Shown: piece after piece, positions 1-10,166 of the stretch
Numbering within the stretch: the first letter of the stretch is position 1
How the letters are laid out: each line of letters begins with the position of its first letter
Source of the DNA: Euclidia mi
Taxonomy: Eukaryota > Arthropoda > Insecta > Lepidoptera > Erebidae
Direction: 5' to 3'
DNA length: 64,000 nucleotides
NCBI GenBank assembly: GCA_944739405.2
Contig: OX123197.2
Span: 58,318,047-58,382,046 of the forward strand
The notes under the pieces: generated by a model
Database searches by the model: none
Told to the model about the DNA's origin: nothing
What the model saw: only the letters and a program-made list of their open reading frames with translations
Translations under genes and position numbers: made by a program

Positions 1-61
1 CACTTTTTAGTTTTACTGAGTTTACAAATTTGTGATAATCTGGCAACTTATTTATTTCTGA

Positions 62-130
62 GATTAGCGCGTTCATCCATCCAACAAATAAACCCTTCAG
101 CTTCATTATATTAGTGCAGATAATTTTATT
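62..130. repeat. Fragment of a dispersed lepidopteran repeat
   Basis: The stretch resembles positions 26602-26665. Both begin with agattagcgcgtt, run through a CAA-rich segment and end with cttcagctt followed by attatat and agt. Two copies 26 kb apart in non-coding DNA point to a dispersed repeat tail. From memory, similar tails are common in moth genomes. The family and strand are not resolved. Confidence 0.45.
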
Positions 131-614
131 TTAAGCCAACTCATATCGTACGCAAGGTTTTTTTCAGGTAAGAAACAGAAATTACGATATCACAAAAATT
201 TAATTTTAACCTACCTTTATCAGGTATTTCGCTAGCGTTATATGCATTATGTCCCAAATACGCGAGTACGAATACATTTCAAGAGACCCGGCGTATCCAG
301 GCTTTTAAAATTCTCTTTATACGTGGAGCGGCGGCAGCAATGTGCTTAGATATTGTTTCTAGAAGGGTTTAGGAAAATATGATGTAAATATAATACCTTA
401 CAGCGAGTACGATGTATATAAGTGAAATGTGTAAAGAATATATTAAGATAAAACGTTTGCAGCCCCTTACATATATTAAATTCTTAATGTCCATTAAAAT
501 TTAAATTCAGTGATTAAAGGTGTGGATGTACTATATTGTCTGTTTTCTTATAGTTCTATGCCCTTAATAATTATTATATACCTTCAATACCAAGCTAAAT
601 TATTCAGAATCGAT
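131..614. other. Unassigned AT-rich stretch
   Basis: I see no coding frame, inverted repeat or recognised repeat here. It is ordinary AT-rich sequence leading up to the SINE dimer. Confidence 0.4.
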
Positions 615-1090
615 TGCCTCCGTGACTACCTCCGTGGTTCAGTGGATAGCGTATGTGTCTTCTGATCGGAGGTCCCGGGTTCAATTCCCGGGTCGGGCAA
701 AAGTGTTACTGGGTTTTTCCGAATTCTCAGTAGCAGCACGGAGTCTGATGATGTGCCCGGTAACGGCAATAGACTCGCCCCCTATGGGATCTAGAAGTTC
801 CTGGCGAATTTTGGGTGTAATATTACACCTCTGCCTGGTTTGGCAAAGAGTCTTCGAAAAAAGAATTGCCGCCGTGCTTTATTAAATAGTGTATGCGTTC
901 GTCGATCGGGCAAGTAAAAGTTAAAGTTTTGTCGAATTCTCAGTAGCAGCACGGAGTCTGGCAATGTGCCCGGTAATAAGTTCAATCCAATAAGTTCTCC
1001 CCATATTACGTTGGACCTAAACTTCATAACATGGTGAAGTGTGGGTGTAATATTACACCTGTGCCTACTCCGTCAGAGATACAGGCATGA
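615..1090 (+). mobile_element. Head-to-tail dimer of a tRNA-derived SINE (SINE-A)
   Basis: The first unit begins with a tRNA-like head at about 631-700. It has an A-box-like ggttcagtggatagcg and a strong B-box in cccgggttcaattcccggg. The body has the landmark agtagcagcacggagtctg (about 731) and ends near gggtgtaatattacacct (about 813). A second unit starts near 875 with only the last part of a tRNA head, repeats the body landmark at about 943 and the trailer at about 1043, then closes with gcctactccgtcagagatac and caggcatgag. RNA polymerase III transcription from the head is expected for this class. Mobilisation would depend on a partner LINE. The closing segment resembles the RTE 3' end at 25946-25975. 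Confidence 0.75.
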
Positions 1091-2322
1091 GTTATAATAA
1101 TATCATTAATAATTACCTCACGTGAGTAACTTAAGAAGTTCCAACACTTTTCACTATTCATGAGTTTCATCAAAACTTCCTACAAGCAAAGCAGGCAGCA
1201 TACATATTAAAATTGTATTGACATCGCGTTCGAAAGCATTTGAATTCAAACGAGATAACTTTAAGCGCGCTTTTACTATTTACGCTCATGAACTGTTTTA
1301 TCTACGTTCATAAACTGCTTTACCTACGTTCACAGAATGCTTTATCTACAGTGTCACTCATTGATATCAAAGTAGTGCAAACAGAAACCTTTGCCACACT
1401 CATTAGCCACAGCTCTCGCCGCTGCATCCTGTGTGGTAACTTTTCAGAACATTTCACGTTGAAACTGTTTTATTTGAATAGGAACGGACTGAGTGCTACC
1501 TGGTGGAGGTATTCGAACGAACGATACGTCACATGATGTTTAGTTAGCGTTTAATGTTTTGCTATGAGCCAGTTGATCTAATATACAAGTCGTATAGTGT
1601 AGTTCTGGCAATAGTGTATGTTCATAAACTACATTGAGTATTTAATGGCAAGAATAATGTTGATGATGAAGGGAATTATACAAAAATATGTGGAGTTTAT
1701 TAAACCTACACATTTCAATAGTATACTTTCGTTTTAGGCATACAGATTTTTTAATAAGTTTTAAATATTATAAGGTAGCTGTGATTGCGCGTGTCTTCAT
1801 TATATAATTTATTATTTTTTAATACAAGTTTTTGAGTACAGCTATAAATACATGATGTATATCGTTTACTTTCCACCATAGATAGCGAGGACCGGGCGAA
1901 GTGGATGAGATTACGCGGAAAAGCGAACGTTGGGTTTCAGGGTTGCGGTCTTAAAGGGCGACCGAGATGGTGCTAGGATGATGGTGATGTTTGTGTATTC
2001 CAATACACAGTGTACGGTGTACCAGAAGGTGTGCCCTTAGACATTACAGCGGGCTCACATGTGATAAAGTAACAGTGTTAATTATGGTCTAATATTTGAT
2101 CTTCCGATACAAGCCAAACACAAAAATGTTGCCTTATACTTAGTTATTAACTGACAGGGACTTACTTATAATGCCTAAAACTGTAAATTACTTTTAGTTG
2201 GGTTCTTTTTTAGTGCGTCATATGCCCAGAAGGGGTGATGTAAGATTTTGCCTAGCAAAATTTGTATTAGCATCATCGTCTCTGTTCTAGCGTGGAATTA
2301 GTTGCAATTTCAAGAATTTCTT
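1091..2322. other. Non-coding stretch with a small 22-bp tandem array
   Basis: No credible gene is seen. The only structure is a 22-bp unit repeated three times at 1282-1347; the units start acgctcatgaac, acgttcataaac and acgttcacagaa. A 98-codon frame at 1240-1536 overlaps this array and has no recognisable domain, so it is not called. Confidence 0.5.
1282..1347. repeat. 22-bp tandem repeat, three imperfect copies
   Basis: Three consecutive 22-bp units at 1282-1303, 1304-1325 and 1326-1347 share the pattern acg-tca-aa-tg-tttaTct. They differ by about three to five bases each. It is a short minisatellite with no evident function. Confidence 0.7.
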
Positions 2323-2525
2323 CCTCATCATCAGCCTTTAACAGTCCACTGCTGGACTAGGCCTCTCCTTTGAAAGGAGGAATTGGCCTACTATACCACG
2401 CTGGCCAAACGGTCGGGTGCTGTTCTCTGCATAATATGCTCCCTCTGTCGGCTCTTACGACACCCATGGGATGATATGGGGTGGTGACATTTCGTATTCT
2501 TAATCCGTCACCACACGGTATGATA
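2323..2525 (-). repeat. SINE-B fragment (distal body)
   Basis: The stretch contains cagtccactgctggactagg, ataccacgctggccaaacgg, cacccatgggatgatatggg and a closing ccgtcaccacacgg. The same blocks recur in the same order at 35098-35335. A relative of the first block occurs at 52715-52806 within a SINE whose tRNA head lies on the minus strand. I therefore read this as a head-less minus-strand fragment of the same superfamily. Confidence 0.65.
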
Positions 2526-2599
2526 ATAATTATATATGATAATTTCTTCCTGGAACTTAGAATTTACTGTCTACTATAACTCGATCAAAAATACTATCT

Positions 2600-2832
2600 T
2601 TGTCACAGAATAATTGCCTTCTGACCTCTGCAATAGAAAGACTTTGTAACATACGTACTAACTACAGTTCAGTCAAGCGTCAGGAAATTTAAAGCTTCTG
2701 ATTCCCCGTAAAGACTGTCAAAGGTCTTGTTGGCATCCGGAACCGACGGCTTTTCGTGCTCTCAAAGGCACTGAAGGGGCAGGTGACAAAGATGTTTCAG
2801 AATGCATTGACAAATTTTTGCGGTCGCTTGTT
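2600..2832 (-). repeat. Decayed SINE-B fragment (proximal body)
   Basis: The block with tgacctctgcaat, agactgtcaaagg, ccggaaccgacgg, cgtgctctcaaaggcac parallels the body of the complete minus-strand SINE at 34268-34638 (tgacctccgcaac, gactgtcaaag, ccgggaccgac, cgtgctctccgaggcac). No tRNA head or target duplication is seen, so this is a diverged remnant. Confidence 0.5.
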
Positions 2833-3432
2833 ATTTTTCGCCATGTTTCTTTTAACCAATTTGTTTAGTTGGACCAAAATTTGTTAGCAAACACGTGCTT
2901 ATAATACTTATAAGGAACTCAAATAAAACGTTGTTTGCATGAGTAATGATTTAAACGATTTCCTCGGTATTGTCGGTGCGTACATTTCTTGAGTTTGATT
3001 CCCATTAGATATATTGTGTGATGCATAATTTTTAGTACATTCCTTTTTTCCAAAATTTTCTAAGCGTTTGTAGTCTGTAAGATGCCTGTGTGCGAATCCT
3101 TTGATATCCTAAAAAATGCTGTCTGTAGACTATCAACATAATATTACATAATCAACTTCATCAGCCCCGTATATTATTATATACTGCTGATTTATTATAA
3201 AAATCAACATCGCCGAAAGTTTATGCAATATAAGTTTCTTTAATCCCTTGTCAAAACGCAGCAGAATATCCCACAATCATTTTCCTCTTATATATTTAGG
3301 AAGTTTTCCTTTTCAATTAACTAGTCTTAGCTATCGCTCCTACTACACATTCATGAAGCCCAAAGAAAGAAAAAATTCTCAGCTAACACAATCTCCTGTA
3401 GAAGGCTTGAAATGAAAAGATTTGTTAAAAGT
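2833..3432. other. Unassigned AT-rich stretch
   Basis: No coding frame, inverted repeat or recognised repeat was found between the SINE remnant and the tRNA-like retroposon. Confidence 0.35.
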
Positions 3433-3442
3433 CCTTTTATTT

Positions 3443-3542
3443 GCACAAGGAGCGGTCGGAACAAAATGAACGGACGGAAATGAACCGAGACCTTAGAGGT
3501 CTGAAGCAGACCTCGTTACCGCTGGACTAATGAGCCGAACAA
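3443..3542 (-). mobile_element. Short tRNA-like retroposon flanked by a 10-bp duplication
   Basis: On the minus strand the 3480-3540 segment reads as a tRNA-like head. It has an A-box-like ttagtccagcggtaacg, a hairpin aggtctgcttcagacct in the anticodon-arm position, and a B-box-like ggttcatttcc. The 100-bp unit is bracketed by ccttttattt at 3433-3442 and 3543-3552, a likely target duplication. The anticodon loop does not have a normal seven-base form and no proper acceptor stem pairs, so this is a SINE head or retroposed pseudogene, not a working tRNA. Confidence 0.55.
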
Positions 3543-3549
3543 CCTTTTA

Positions 3550-4135
3550 TTTCTATACGTACTTTTGAGGGTTCCTTAGTAAACTACAAGGAACGTTAAA
3601 GTTTTGCTATGTCCGTCCATCTATCTGTCCGTAAGCGGTCTTACGCAAAATGAAATTTGGCATGACAACCATGCCAATATTGTAACTGGAATATTGAAAA
3701 AAAATGTATGCTAGTAGATACACCTAAATGGGGAAGCGAATCCTTTTTTTTATGACATTGTATGGGATATCTTTAGACAGGTATTTAAAAAACACTAGGT
3801 TTATTTTTACGAGATTCTTGTTTAGGGACCCATCTACGATATATTTAGGAAATACTTTCAATCGCATAGTGTCCTCTGCCCCCTCTGCCTATCTTTTAGA
3901 CTGAAATATGTAGTTGTGCTAAATAGTGACATAATAATATAGTGATCTTTTACTGAAAATTATGGGGACTATTTAGAATTCACTAATTAACAAGTAAAAG
4001 ACAATTAAATTAAATTTCTACTTGCGCGCGATAAAATGATTATTGTGCTTGAGTCCTTCTATCCTTAAGTCACTGGGTACTACGGAACCCTGCATTGTAC
4101 ATGGGCCGAAATCCCCTTGGCCGGTTTTGATACAA
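3550..4135 (+). repeat. Dispersed repeat with 'gggttcc' and 'ggccggtttt' ends
   Basis: It opens with gagggttccttag and tatgtccgtcc, and closes with acggaaccctgca followed by cttggccggttttg. From memory these are the two ends of a very common lepidopteran repeat whose right end reads as acggaaccct then cttggccggttttt. The copy at 46787-48010 has the same ends in reverse orientation. There is no coding capacity. It is probably a non-autonomous element, but the mobilisation class is unknown. Confidence 0.55.
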
Positions 4136-4324
4136 ATAGCCGCCCGCTAAAGGGTAAAGTTGGTACAATGCTTTGATACAATTAATAAAGGCGTCGTTGT
4201 AATTCTAAACTTTCTCTATAGCATCTAATACAATGCTTTTATTCAATTTTGTTGTGGAATTTGGAGCCGACAGATAGCATTATTCTCAATAAATATTGCC
4301 ATTCGCAACAATAAGTACTATACC

Positions 4325-4425
4325 ATAAGATCTAGTCTGGACCAAACCTCGAGATAAACATGTTTATGTAAATAGATTCTTTGCTTTCCTCGGACCTTTC
4401 CTATATAATAAATTTGATGGGCTCG
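4325..4425 (+). pseudogene. Short 3' fragment of a Jockey-type LINE
   Basis: The sequence from agatctagtctgg through aaacatgtttatg to ctttcctatataataaat matches the region just after the reverse transcriptase C-terminus of the LINE at 45050-46521 (46024-46085). It has small substitutions and a roughly 10-20 bp length difference. This is a second, very short copy of that LINE family. Confidence 0.55.
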
Positions 4426-4690
4426 TTAGCGCCACTATAATATTTCACGTCAGAACGGGAATTACAGATATCATGAAACGTCATCACGTCATTAATATAG
4501 TCTTTAAACGAATCGAGAGTGCTGCCGACCGGTTGTGACGTATGGCAGTGCAATGGTGGGGGGCAGCGCTGACAGTGTTTCGTGTGGACTTGTCTTGCTG
4601 GCGAAGGACATTCAGTCGGGTCGCCTGGTTGACAGTACATCATAAATCTGTCCTCGGTTTGTTAATAGACTTGCAAGTGAAAGTGTTAGA
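4426..4690. other. Unassigned
   Basis: Mixed-composition DNA with no protein domain in any frame. It may be further decayed LINE sequence, but I cannot support that. Confidence 0.3.
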
Positions 4691-4699
4691 CTATAATTG

Positions 4700-6170
4700 T
4701 TAATGCATGTCTTAGACTACAGCATTTCCCAGGGCAATGGAAAATAGCACAAGTGGTAATGGTGCCTAAGCCCGGTAAACCCCCACAAGAGAAGACCTCC
4801 TACAGACCTATCAGCCTATTACCTGTTGTAGGAAAACTCATACAAAATAAATTAGCGGGTCTTAATCGCGTACAATTAATTTATTTAAGGTATAAATACC
4901 TATTTGTTTCCGACGTTTTTTTTTGTATGTTTATTTGTTTGATGTATACAAATCGCGAAAGTTGGAAAACTGTTTGAGACAATACTACTCAATAGGATGA
5001 AGTACTGCCTAATCATCAGTTTGGATTCCAAAAAATACACGGCACGATTGAGCAAGTTCACCGCATTGTGGACGTCATCAGTAGATGTTTTGAAAATAGA
5101 ATGTTTTGCTCTGCTGTTTTTCTGGACATCAGCCAAGCCTTCTACAAGGTGTGGCATGAAAGCCTTATATACAAACTGAAGAAAATGCTACCGCATTCAT
5201 TCCTCTACATACTTACAACATACCTTAACAAAAGAAGCTATCAGGTGAAATACAACAACGTTTACTCAGCCCTCTACGAAATCAACTCAGGTGTCCCACA
5301 AGGGAGCATACTGGGCCCTACTTTGTACCTCATCTACACCGCAGACCTACCAATTTTGCGACCACACGACAATTGCAACCTATGCAGATGACACAGCTTT
5401 GCTTTCAGCTCACAGTAAGCCACAAATAGCGTCAGCGATGCTTCAAATCCACATGGATAAAATTGGGAAGTGGCTGAATTTGTGGAGAATTAAGGTGAAT
5501 CAGGACAAATCCACTCATGTTACTTTTACTCTCAGAAAGGACAGCTGTCCCCCAGTAACGTTAAACAATGAACAAATTCCCCAAAAGACGAAGCTAAATA
5601 TCTCGGTATGTACATAGATAGGAGGCTAACGTGGTTAAAGCACATTTGGATGAAACGGAAACAAGTTGATGGTAAACTCCGCAATATGTACTGGTTAATT
5701 GGACGCCATTTCCTGTTAAACAACAGCAGTAGTATTATGATTTACAAAAGTATACTTAAGCCAATTTGAACGTATGGCATACAGCTATGGGGTACTGCGA
5801 GTAACAGCAACATCGAGATACTGCAAAGGTTTCAGAACAAAGCGCTAAGAGCAATGTTTCAAATCCCACAATGTATCAGCAACAAATCACATCACATCAC
5901 ATCATCGACATCTTGATCTCCACATTAATACGGTTAAGCAAGAAATAGCTCAACATAGTATAAAATACCAGCGGAGACTCTCCCAGCATATTAATCAATA
6001 CGCTCTGGCATTGAGTGGAGAAGGTGGCCTACAGTATGTGAGACTTAAACTAAATGACATTCCGAGTTTAAGACACATATTCCAGACAAATTGAAGTGAA
6101 AGGCCGATAAGAATTAGGAACCCTCTCAGTATAATCCGACAGTGACTGATTTAACAGCATAAATTGGCCA
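4700..6170 (+). pseudogene. Degenerate Jockey-type LINE reverse transcriptase
   Basis: A 5'-truncated LINE is recognised across several frames. At 4753-4860 the fingers motif reads VPKPGKPP then SYRPISLLPVVGKL. A short direct-repeat-like interruption follows near 4870-4970. At 5068-5391 come the palm motif FLDISQAFYKVWHESL and GVPQGSILGPTLY. The frame then shifts and at 5370-5617 gives TYADDTALLSAHS, keeping the catalytic YADD, and a thumb region. Translation beyond about 5617 is broken by stops and shifts. GVPQGSILGP and the YADD context are typical of Jockey/CR1-group LINEs. No endonuclease or ORF1 remains, so it is dead. Confidence 0.8.
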
Positions 6171-6619
6171 AAAAAGTGGCTTATTGTTATTTTAACAGAT
6201 TGCCATTAATAATAATAATCATCTTTATTGTACACCAAAATAATTTTACAAGAATAAACATGAATGAAGACATTTATAGAAACAGTACAAATGGCGGCCT
6301 TATCGCTATCGAGCAATGTCTTACAGGCAACCTTGGGATGGACAAGAAAGACATGGATCTAGAAAGAAAGATAGAAGGGTAGTTTGGTGTTATTAATGAT
6401 TTAGATACAATAATAAATAAATATATAGCATTTATAAAATACAAATACATAAACACTATCATAGATAAATTATATAAATGACTATACATAAATAATTAAA
6501 AATACATAAATAAATATAAATACATAAATACTAATAATATTAATACTAATACATAAATTAGTGTCTAAATAGAAGAAGGGAATTAAATAACAAGAGTAGG
6601 TAATACTACAGTAACAAAG

Positions 6620-9550
6620 TTAAATTGATAGATAGTAGTCTTTGACGAGTTTTTTAAAGGAAGTCAGTGTTTGAGCTTGTTTGATAGACAACGGCAATGC
6701 ATTCCACAAGCGTGCAGCTTGAACAGTGAATGAGCGATCGTAAAAACTGCTAGAATGCATTGGAATTGCTAGTCTCAAATTTACCGATGACCTCAGAGAC
6801 CTAGAATGAGTGTCAGTAAGGAACTCGAAGCGTTCTTTTAGATAAAAGGGAGTAGAAGGATTGAAGAGGATGTTACAAAGTAAAGAAAGTATGTGAGTAT
6901 TCCGTCGAAGGCAAATTGGGAGCCACTTGAGCAAATTGCGGAAATTGGAAACGTGATCATATTTGCGCAGTCCAAATATAAATCTTATACATAAGTTCTG
7001 AAGACGCTCAAGCTTATCAAGTTGCTCCTCTGTGAGATCTAGATAGCTGACATCAGCATAGTCAAGGATAGGTAAGAGAAGAGAATTTGCAAGCGCAACC
7101 TTGGTGGCAGTAGGCAGAAAGTTCCGCAGTTTTCGCAAGGTTCCAGCCGCAGAAAATAATTTTCGACTAACTTCCCTAATTCGAGGACCCCAGGATAAAG
7201 TCTTGTCAATATTAACTCCCAAGTCCTTCACGCAGTCACTAACAGGAATGGGTATGCCATTAAAGTTAATCTGTGGTAAACAAGTCAAGTCAACACGCGA
7301 AATCATTTGAAGACTTCCCACAACGATGATCTTCGTCTTTGTAGGGTTGACATGTAGACCAAATCTGTAGCTCCATGCAGCTATTCGCTCAAGGTCTGAA
7401 TTTATGATTTGAAATGCTTCAAACAACTCATGGACTGGAGCTTGGGTGTAAATTTGAAGATCATCTGCATAAAGGTGGTAGGATGACTGAAGTTGATAAG
7501 AGATAGAATTTATAAAAATTGAGAAAAGTAAGGGAGATAGAACGCCACCCTGCGGAACGCCGACTGTAGTCCTGCACCAGGAAGAGAACGAGTCTTCAAT
7601 TCGTATACGTTGTCGGCGACCAAACAGGTAACTGTGAAACCAATCAATCACTGGTGGAGATATGTTAATTGGGCGTAGTATGCCATGCAGGGTATGGAAA
7701 TCAACGTTATTAAAGGCGTTACTGAAATCTAGTAAGCAAAGTGTAGTCACGTTACCATTTTCCATACCAAGCCTGATGTCATCGGTAATGTTGATCAATG
7801 CCGTAACAGTGCTGTGACCAGGACGAAAACCGGATTGGAGTGGATTTAGGAGAAGGTTCTGATTAAGGAATGTACTAAGTTGAGCATGAACGAGGCGTTC
7901 AAGCACTTTTGAGAGGAATGGTAGTACGGAGATAGGACGATACTCGGAAAAAGATGTAGGATTAGATTTTTCGGGTAAGGGAATAATTAGTGCTTCTTTC
8001 CATAAAGCAGGAAAAACGCCTCCGGCTAAGGAAAAATTTTAAATATGACATAGAATGGGAAGGATTTCGTCTAGGATGGGAAGGATCATTTTCCGACTGA
8101 CACAGTCATTACCGACAGCATTGGAAGCAATAGATAATACGCTCTTTTTAACATCACACTCAGATAGTTGATTAAAAGCAAAGGATGGATAATTCGGGGT
8201 TGGAAGTAAAGAAAGATCATGCAAAGTTTTAGCTTTAGTAGTCTCATCAAATTTAGACGAAGCAGTGAAATGTTGATTAAGTGAATCAATGTTTAAATTA
8301 TGAGAAATGAGATTTTGTGTAGATTTTCCAACTCCCAAAGTTTTTAGAAATTTCCAGACTTTAGCTGGATCCTCATTTTCAACAGACTTATGGATATATT
8401 GGCGTTGTGCTTGCCTACACACCTTTTTACAGTGATTTCTAATCACAATGTATTTGTCCCAATTACTAGGCGTTGGCTGACATTTATATTTTGTTTTAGC
8501 CATGGCTTTTTTTGACAGTAGATGTTTAATTTCAGTGGTTAGCCACGGTGAAGGTAATTGACGGACTTTGATTGCGCGTACTGGTGCATGGACATCGTAA
8601 AGCCGAATGATAGAAGTTGTGAATAGTTCAACTTTTACGTCAATTGACGTTGCGCTCTGTAACGGACCCCAATCAATTATGCTTGCGTCATTACGAAGAT
8701 TTTCAACATTCATGCCACCAAAATTACGTTGCAGAAGAATTTTTGTCTTTGTCTTAGGAAGACTAAGTTTATAGGACAGAAAAATTAAGTCATGGTAGGA
8801 GAAAGCGTCAGCTGGAAGCTGCCCATACTTGGCGACAAGAGAAGGTGTGGAAACAAAAATGAGATCAAGAAGAGAAGGAGTAGAATTTGGAAAATTATGT
8901 GTAGCACTTAGAGGGAGGATGGATAGATTACAGGATTCGACAATACTACACAAAGAAGATGAGCGCGAGTCCTTTTTTAACAGACAAGTGTTGAAATCAA
9001 CCATGACTATGGTGTGACTGTAAGAAGGAGATAGATTTTCTAGGATACGTTCAAAAGAAGAGAAATAATTAACGCGACAGTTGGGAGAATAAAAAACACC
9101 AAGAAGGACCTTGGTATAAGCGAGATGTAATTCTAGAAAGAGATGCTCGCCGGCGTTGAGCGGCGGTGGTTGTGATGACATAGAAACGATATTAAAAGGA
9201 ATGTGAGCCCGTAGATAAATGGCAACACCTCCACTACCACTCCCGGTACGATCATTTCTTATAAGGCGGAAATTGGGAAAAGAGTACGAAACAGACGACA
9301 GGCATGGTTTTAACCACGACTCGGAAACAAGAATGGCATGAATATTCTTACAGTCAAAAGTGGTCAGCATATCCTGGAAATGGGCTGGAATACTCTGAGC
9401 ATTAATATGCACAACATTCAAGTTACTGGGTACATCGGCAAACTCGCACTGGATAGTATCAGCAAGAGATGGAATGCTTGAAAAACTATTGTCATTTCTA
9501 CTTGCAGAAAAAAAACTGTCGTTGTCACTACTTTGCAATAGATCTGACAT
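6620..9550 (-). pseudogene. LINE ORF2: endonuclease-reverse transcriptase with one in-frame stop
   Basis: The product would nick target DNA and copy the element RNA by target-primed reverse transcription. The first 503 residues (9550-8042) start MSDLLQSS, an ATG start. They contain an APE-type endonuclease with HINAQS, SESWLKP, VDFN (usually GDFN) and SYHDLI. A TAA at 8039-8041 is followed in the same frame by FSLAGGVFPALWKEALIIP and SEYRPISVLPFLSKVL. Next are the palm LDFSNAFNNVD, GVPQGGVLSPLLF, catalytic YADDLQ, and a C-terminal domain ending in AARLWNALPLSIKQ. Removing the single stop leaves about 975 codons in one frame. The HDLI form of the last endonuclease motif fits the CR1/L2/Daphne group. 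The single stop suggests recent loss of function. Confidence 0.85.
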
Positions 9551-10135
9551 AACATAAAAATATAAAAATTAAAAATAAATATATATATATATATATAATA
9601 TATGTATAAAAATATATATAAAAATGTATATATTATATAGTTAAACGGTGCTAAAAGTCTTTTCCACCTGCCAGTTGAGTGCTAAGACCTATAGAACAGA
9701 AATTGGTAATACATATTGCACATAAAATTTAAAGATTTGTAAAACAAAAAGAAAAAATAATAATAATCTAACGTGAAACAACGAACAAAGACAGTGCAAC
9801 AGTTGCAACATCGGGATATATTTTTATAGTAAATATTACATTCTAAAGTTCAGATCCTAAAGAATAAAAGAAGATAAGAAAGCAATTTAAGGATAGGATT
9901 GAATAAATATAGTTTTATGGAACAGGTATATCTATATGAAATATATACATATTAAAAGTAACTAGAAAAACTATTATTTAGATATATATTAGAAAATAAA
10001 TAAATATTTATAACGATTTTAAAGATATATCTCGGCTCAGTTTCTGAACGCTTCTCAGTAGCAGTAGGAACGAAACGTAATTTTTTGATAGTGACAGTGT
10101 CAAGTGAATATATGTGAAATTGTGTTTTGTTTGTA
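9551..10135 (-). other. Probable LINE leader, AT-rich
   Basis: No frame with a recognisable ORF1 domain is seen. The stretch is AT-rich with a tract of alternating AT near 9583-9602. On the minus strand it leads directly to the ATG of the LINE ORF2 at 9550, so it is most simply that element's 5' UTR. Confidence 0.4.
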
Positions 10136-10166
10136 ATTAACTAAATAAATATATATATATATATAT
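10136..10166 (-). repeat. AT-dinucleotide tail at the RTE-like LINE 3' end
   Basis: The plus strand reads aaataaat followed by about ten AT/TA steps, abutting the last codons of the RTE-like ORF2. The reading frame runs into the tail, so the last residues are an alternating I/Y run before the stop. Very short 3' UTRs ending in simple repeats are known for RTE-group LINEs. Confidence 0.65.

Larger units (their letters stand above)
6205..10135 (-). mobile_element. CR1/L2-type non-LTR retrotransposon
   Basis: A minus-strand LINE. On its own strand it has an AT-rich leader (about 10135-9551), one long EN-RT frame (9550-6620), a 3' UTR of about 0.4 kb, and an end reading ggtgtacaataaagatg followed by an ATT-rich tail at 6205-6230. 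A second 3' copy of the same family lies on the plus strand at 43522-44265 with the same gataaggccgccatttgta block and the same gtgtacaataaaga end. No ORF1 is recognised. The 5' boundary is approximate: the next element's AT-rich tail starts at about 10140. Confidence 0.8.

Noticed and set aside
631..700. A tRNA gene on the plus strand
   Set aside because: The A- and B-boxes are good, but the acceptor and anticodon stems do not pair as in a tRNA, and the sequence runs straight into a SINE body that is repeated downstream.
1240..1536. A 98-codon plus-strand frame as a host gene
   Set aside because: It overlaps a 22-bp tandem array, has no domain and no support from neighbouring sequence.
3480..3540. 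A tRNA gene on the minus strand
   Set aside because: The anticodon arm would have a five-base loop or a non-T at the position before the anticodon, no acceptor stem forms, and the segment has a 10-bp duplication around it; it is a retroposed head.
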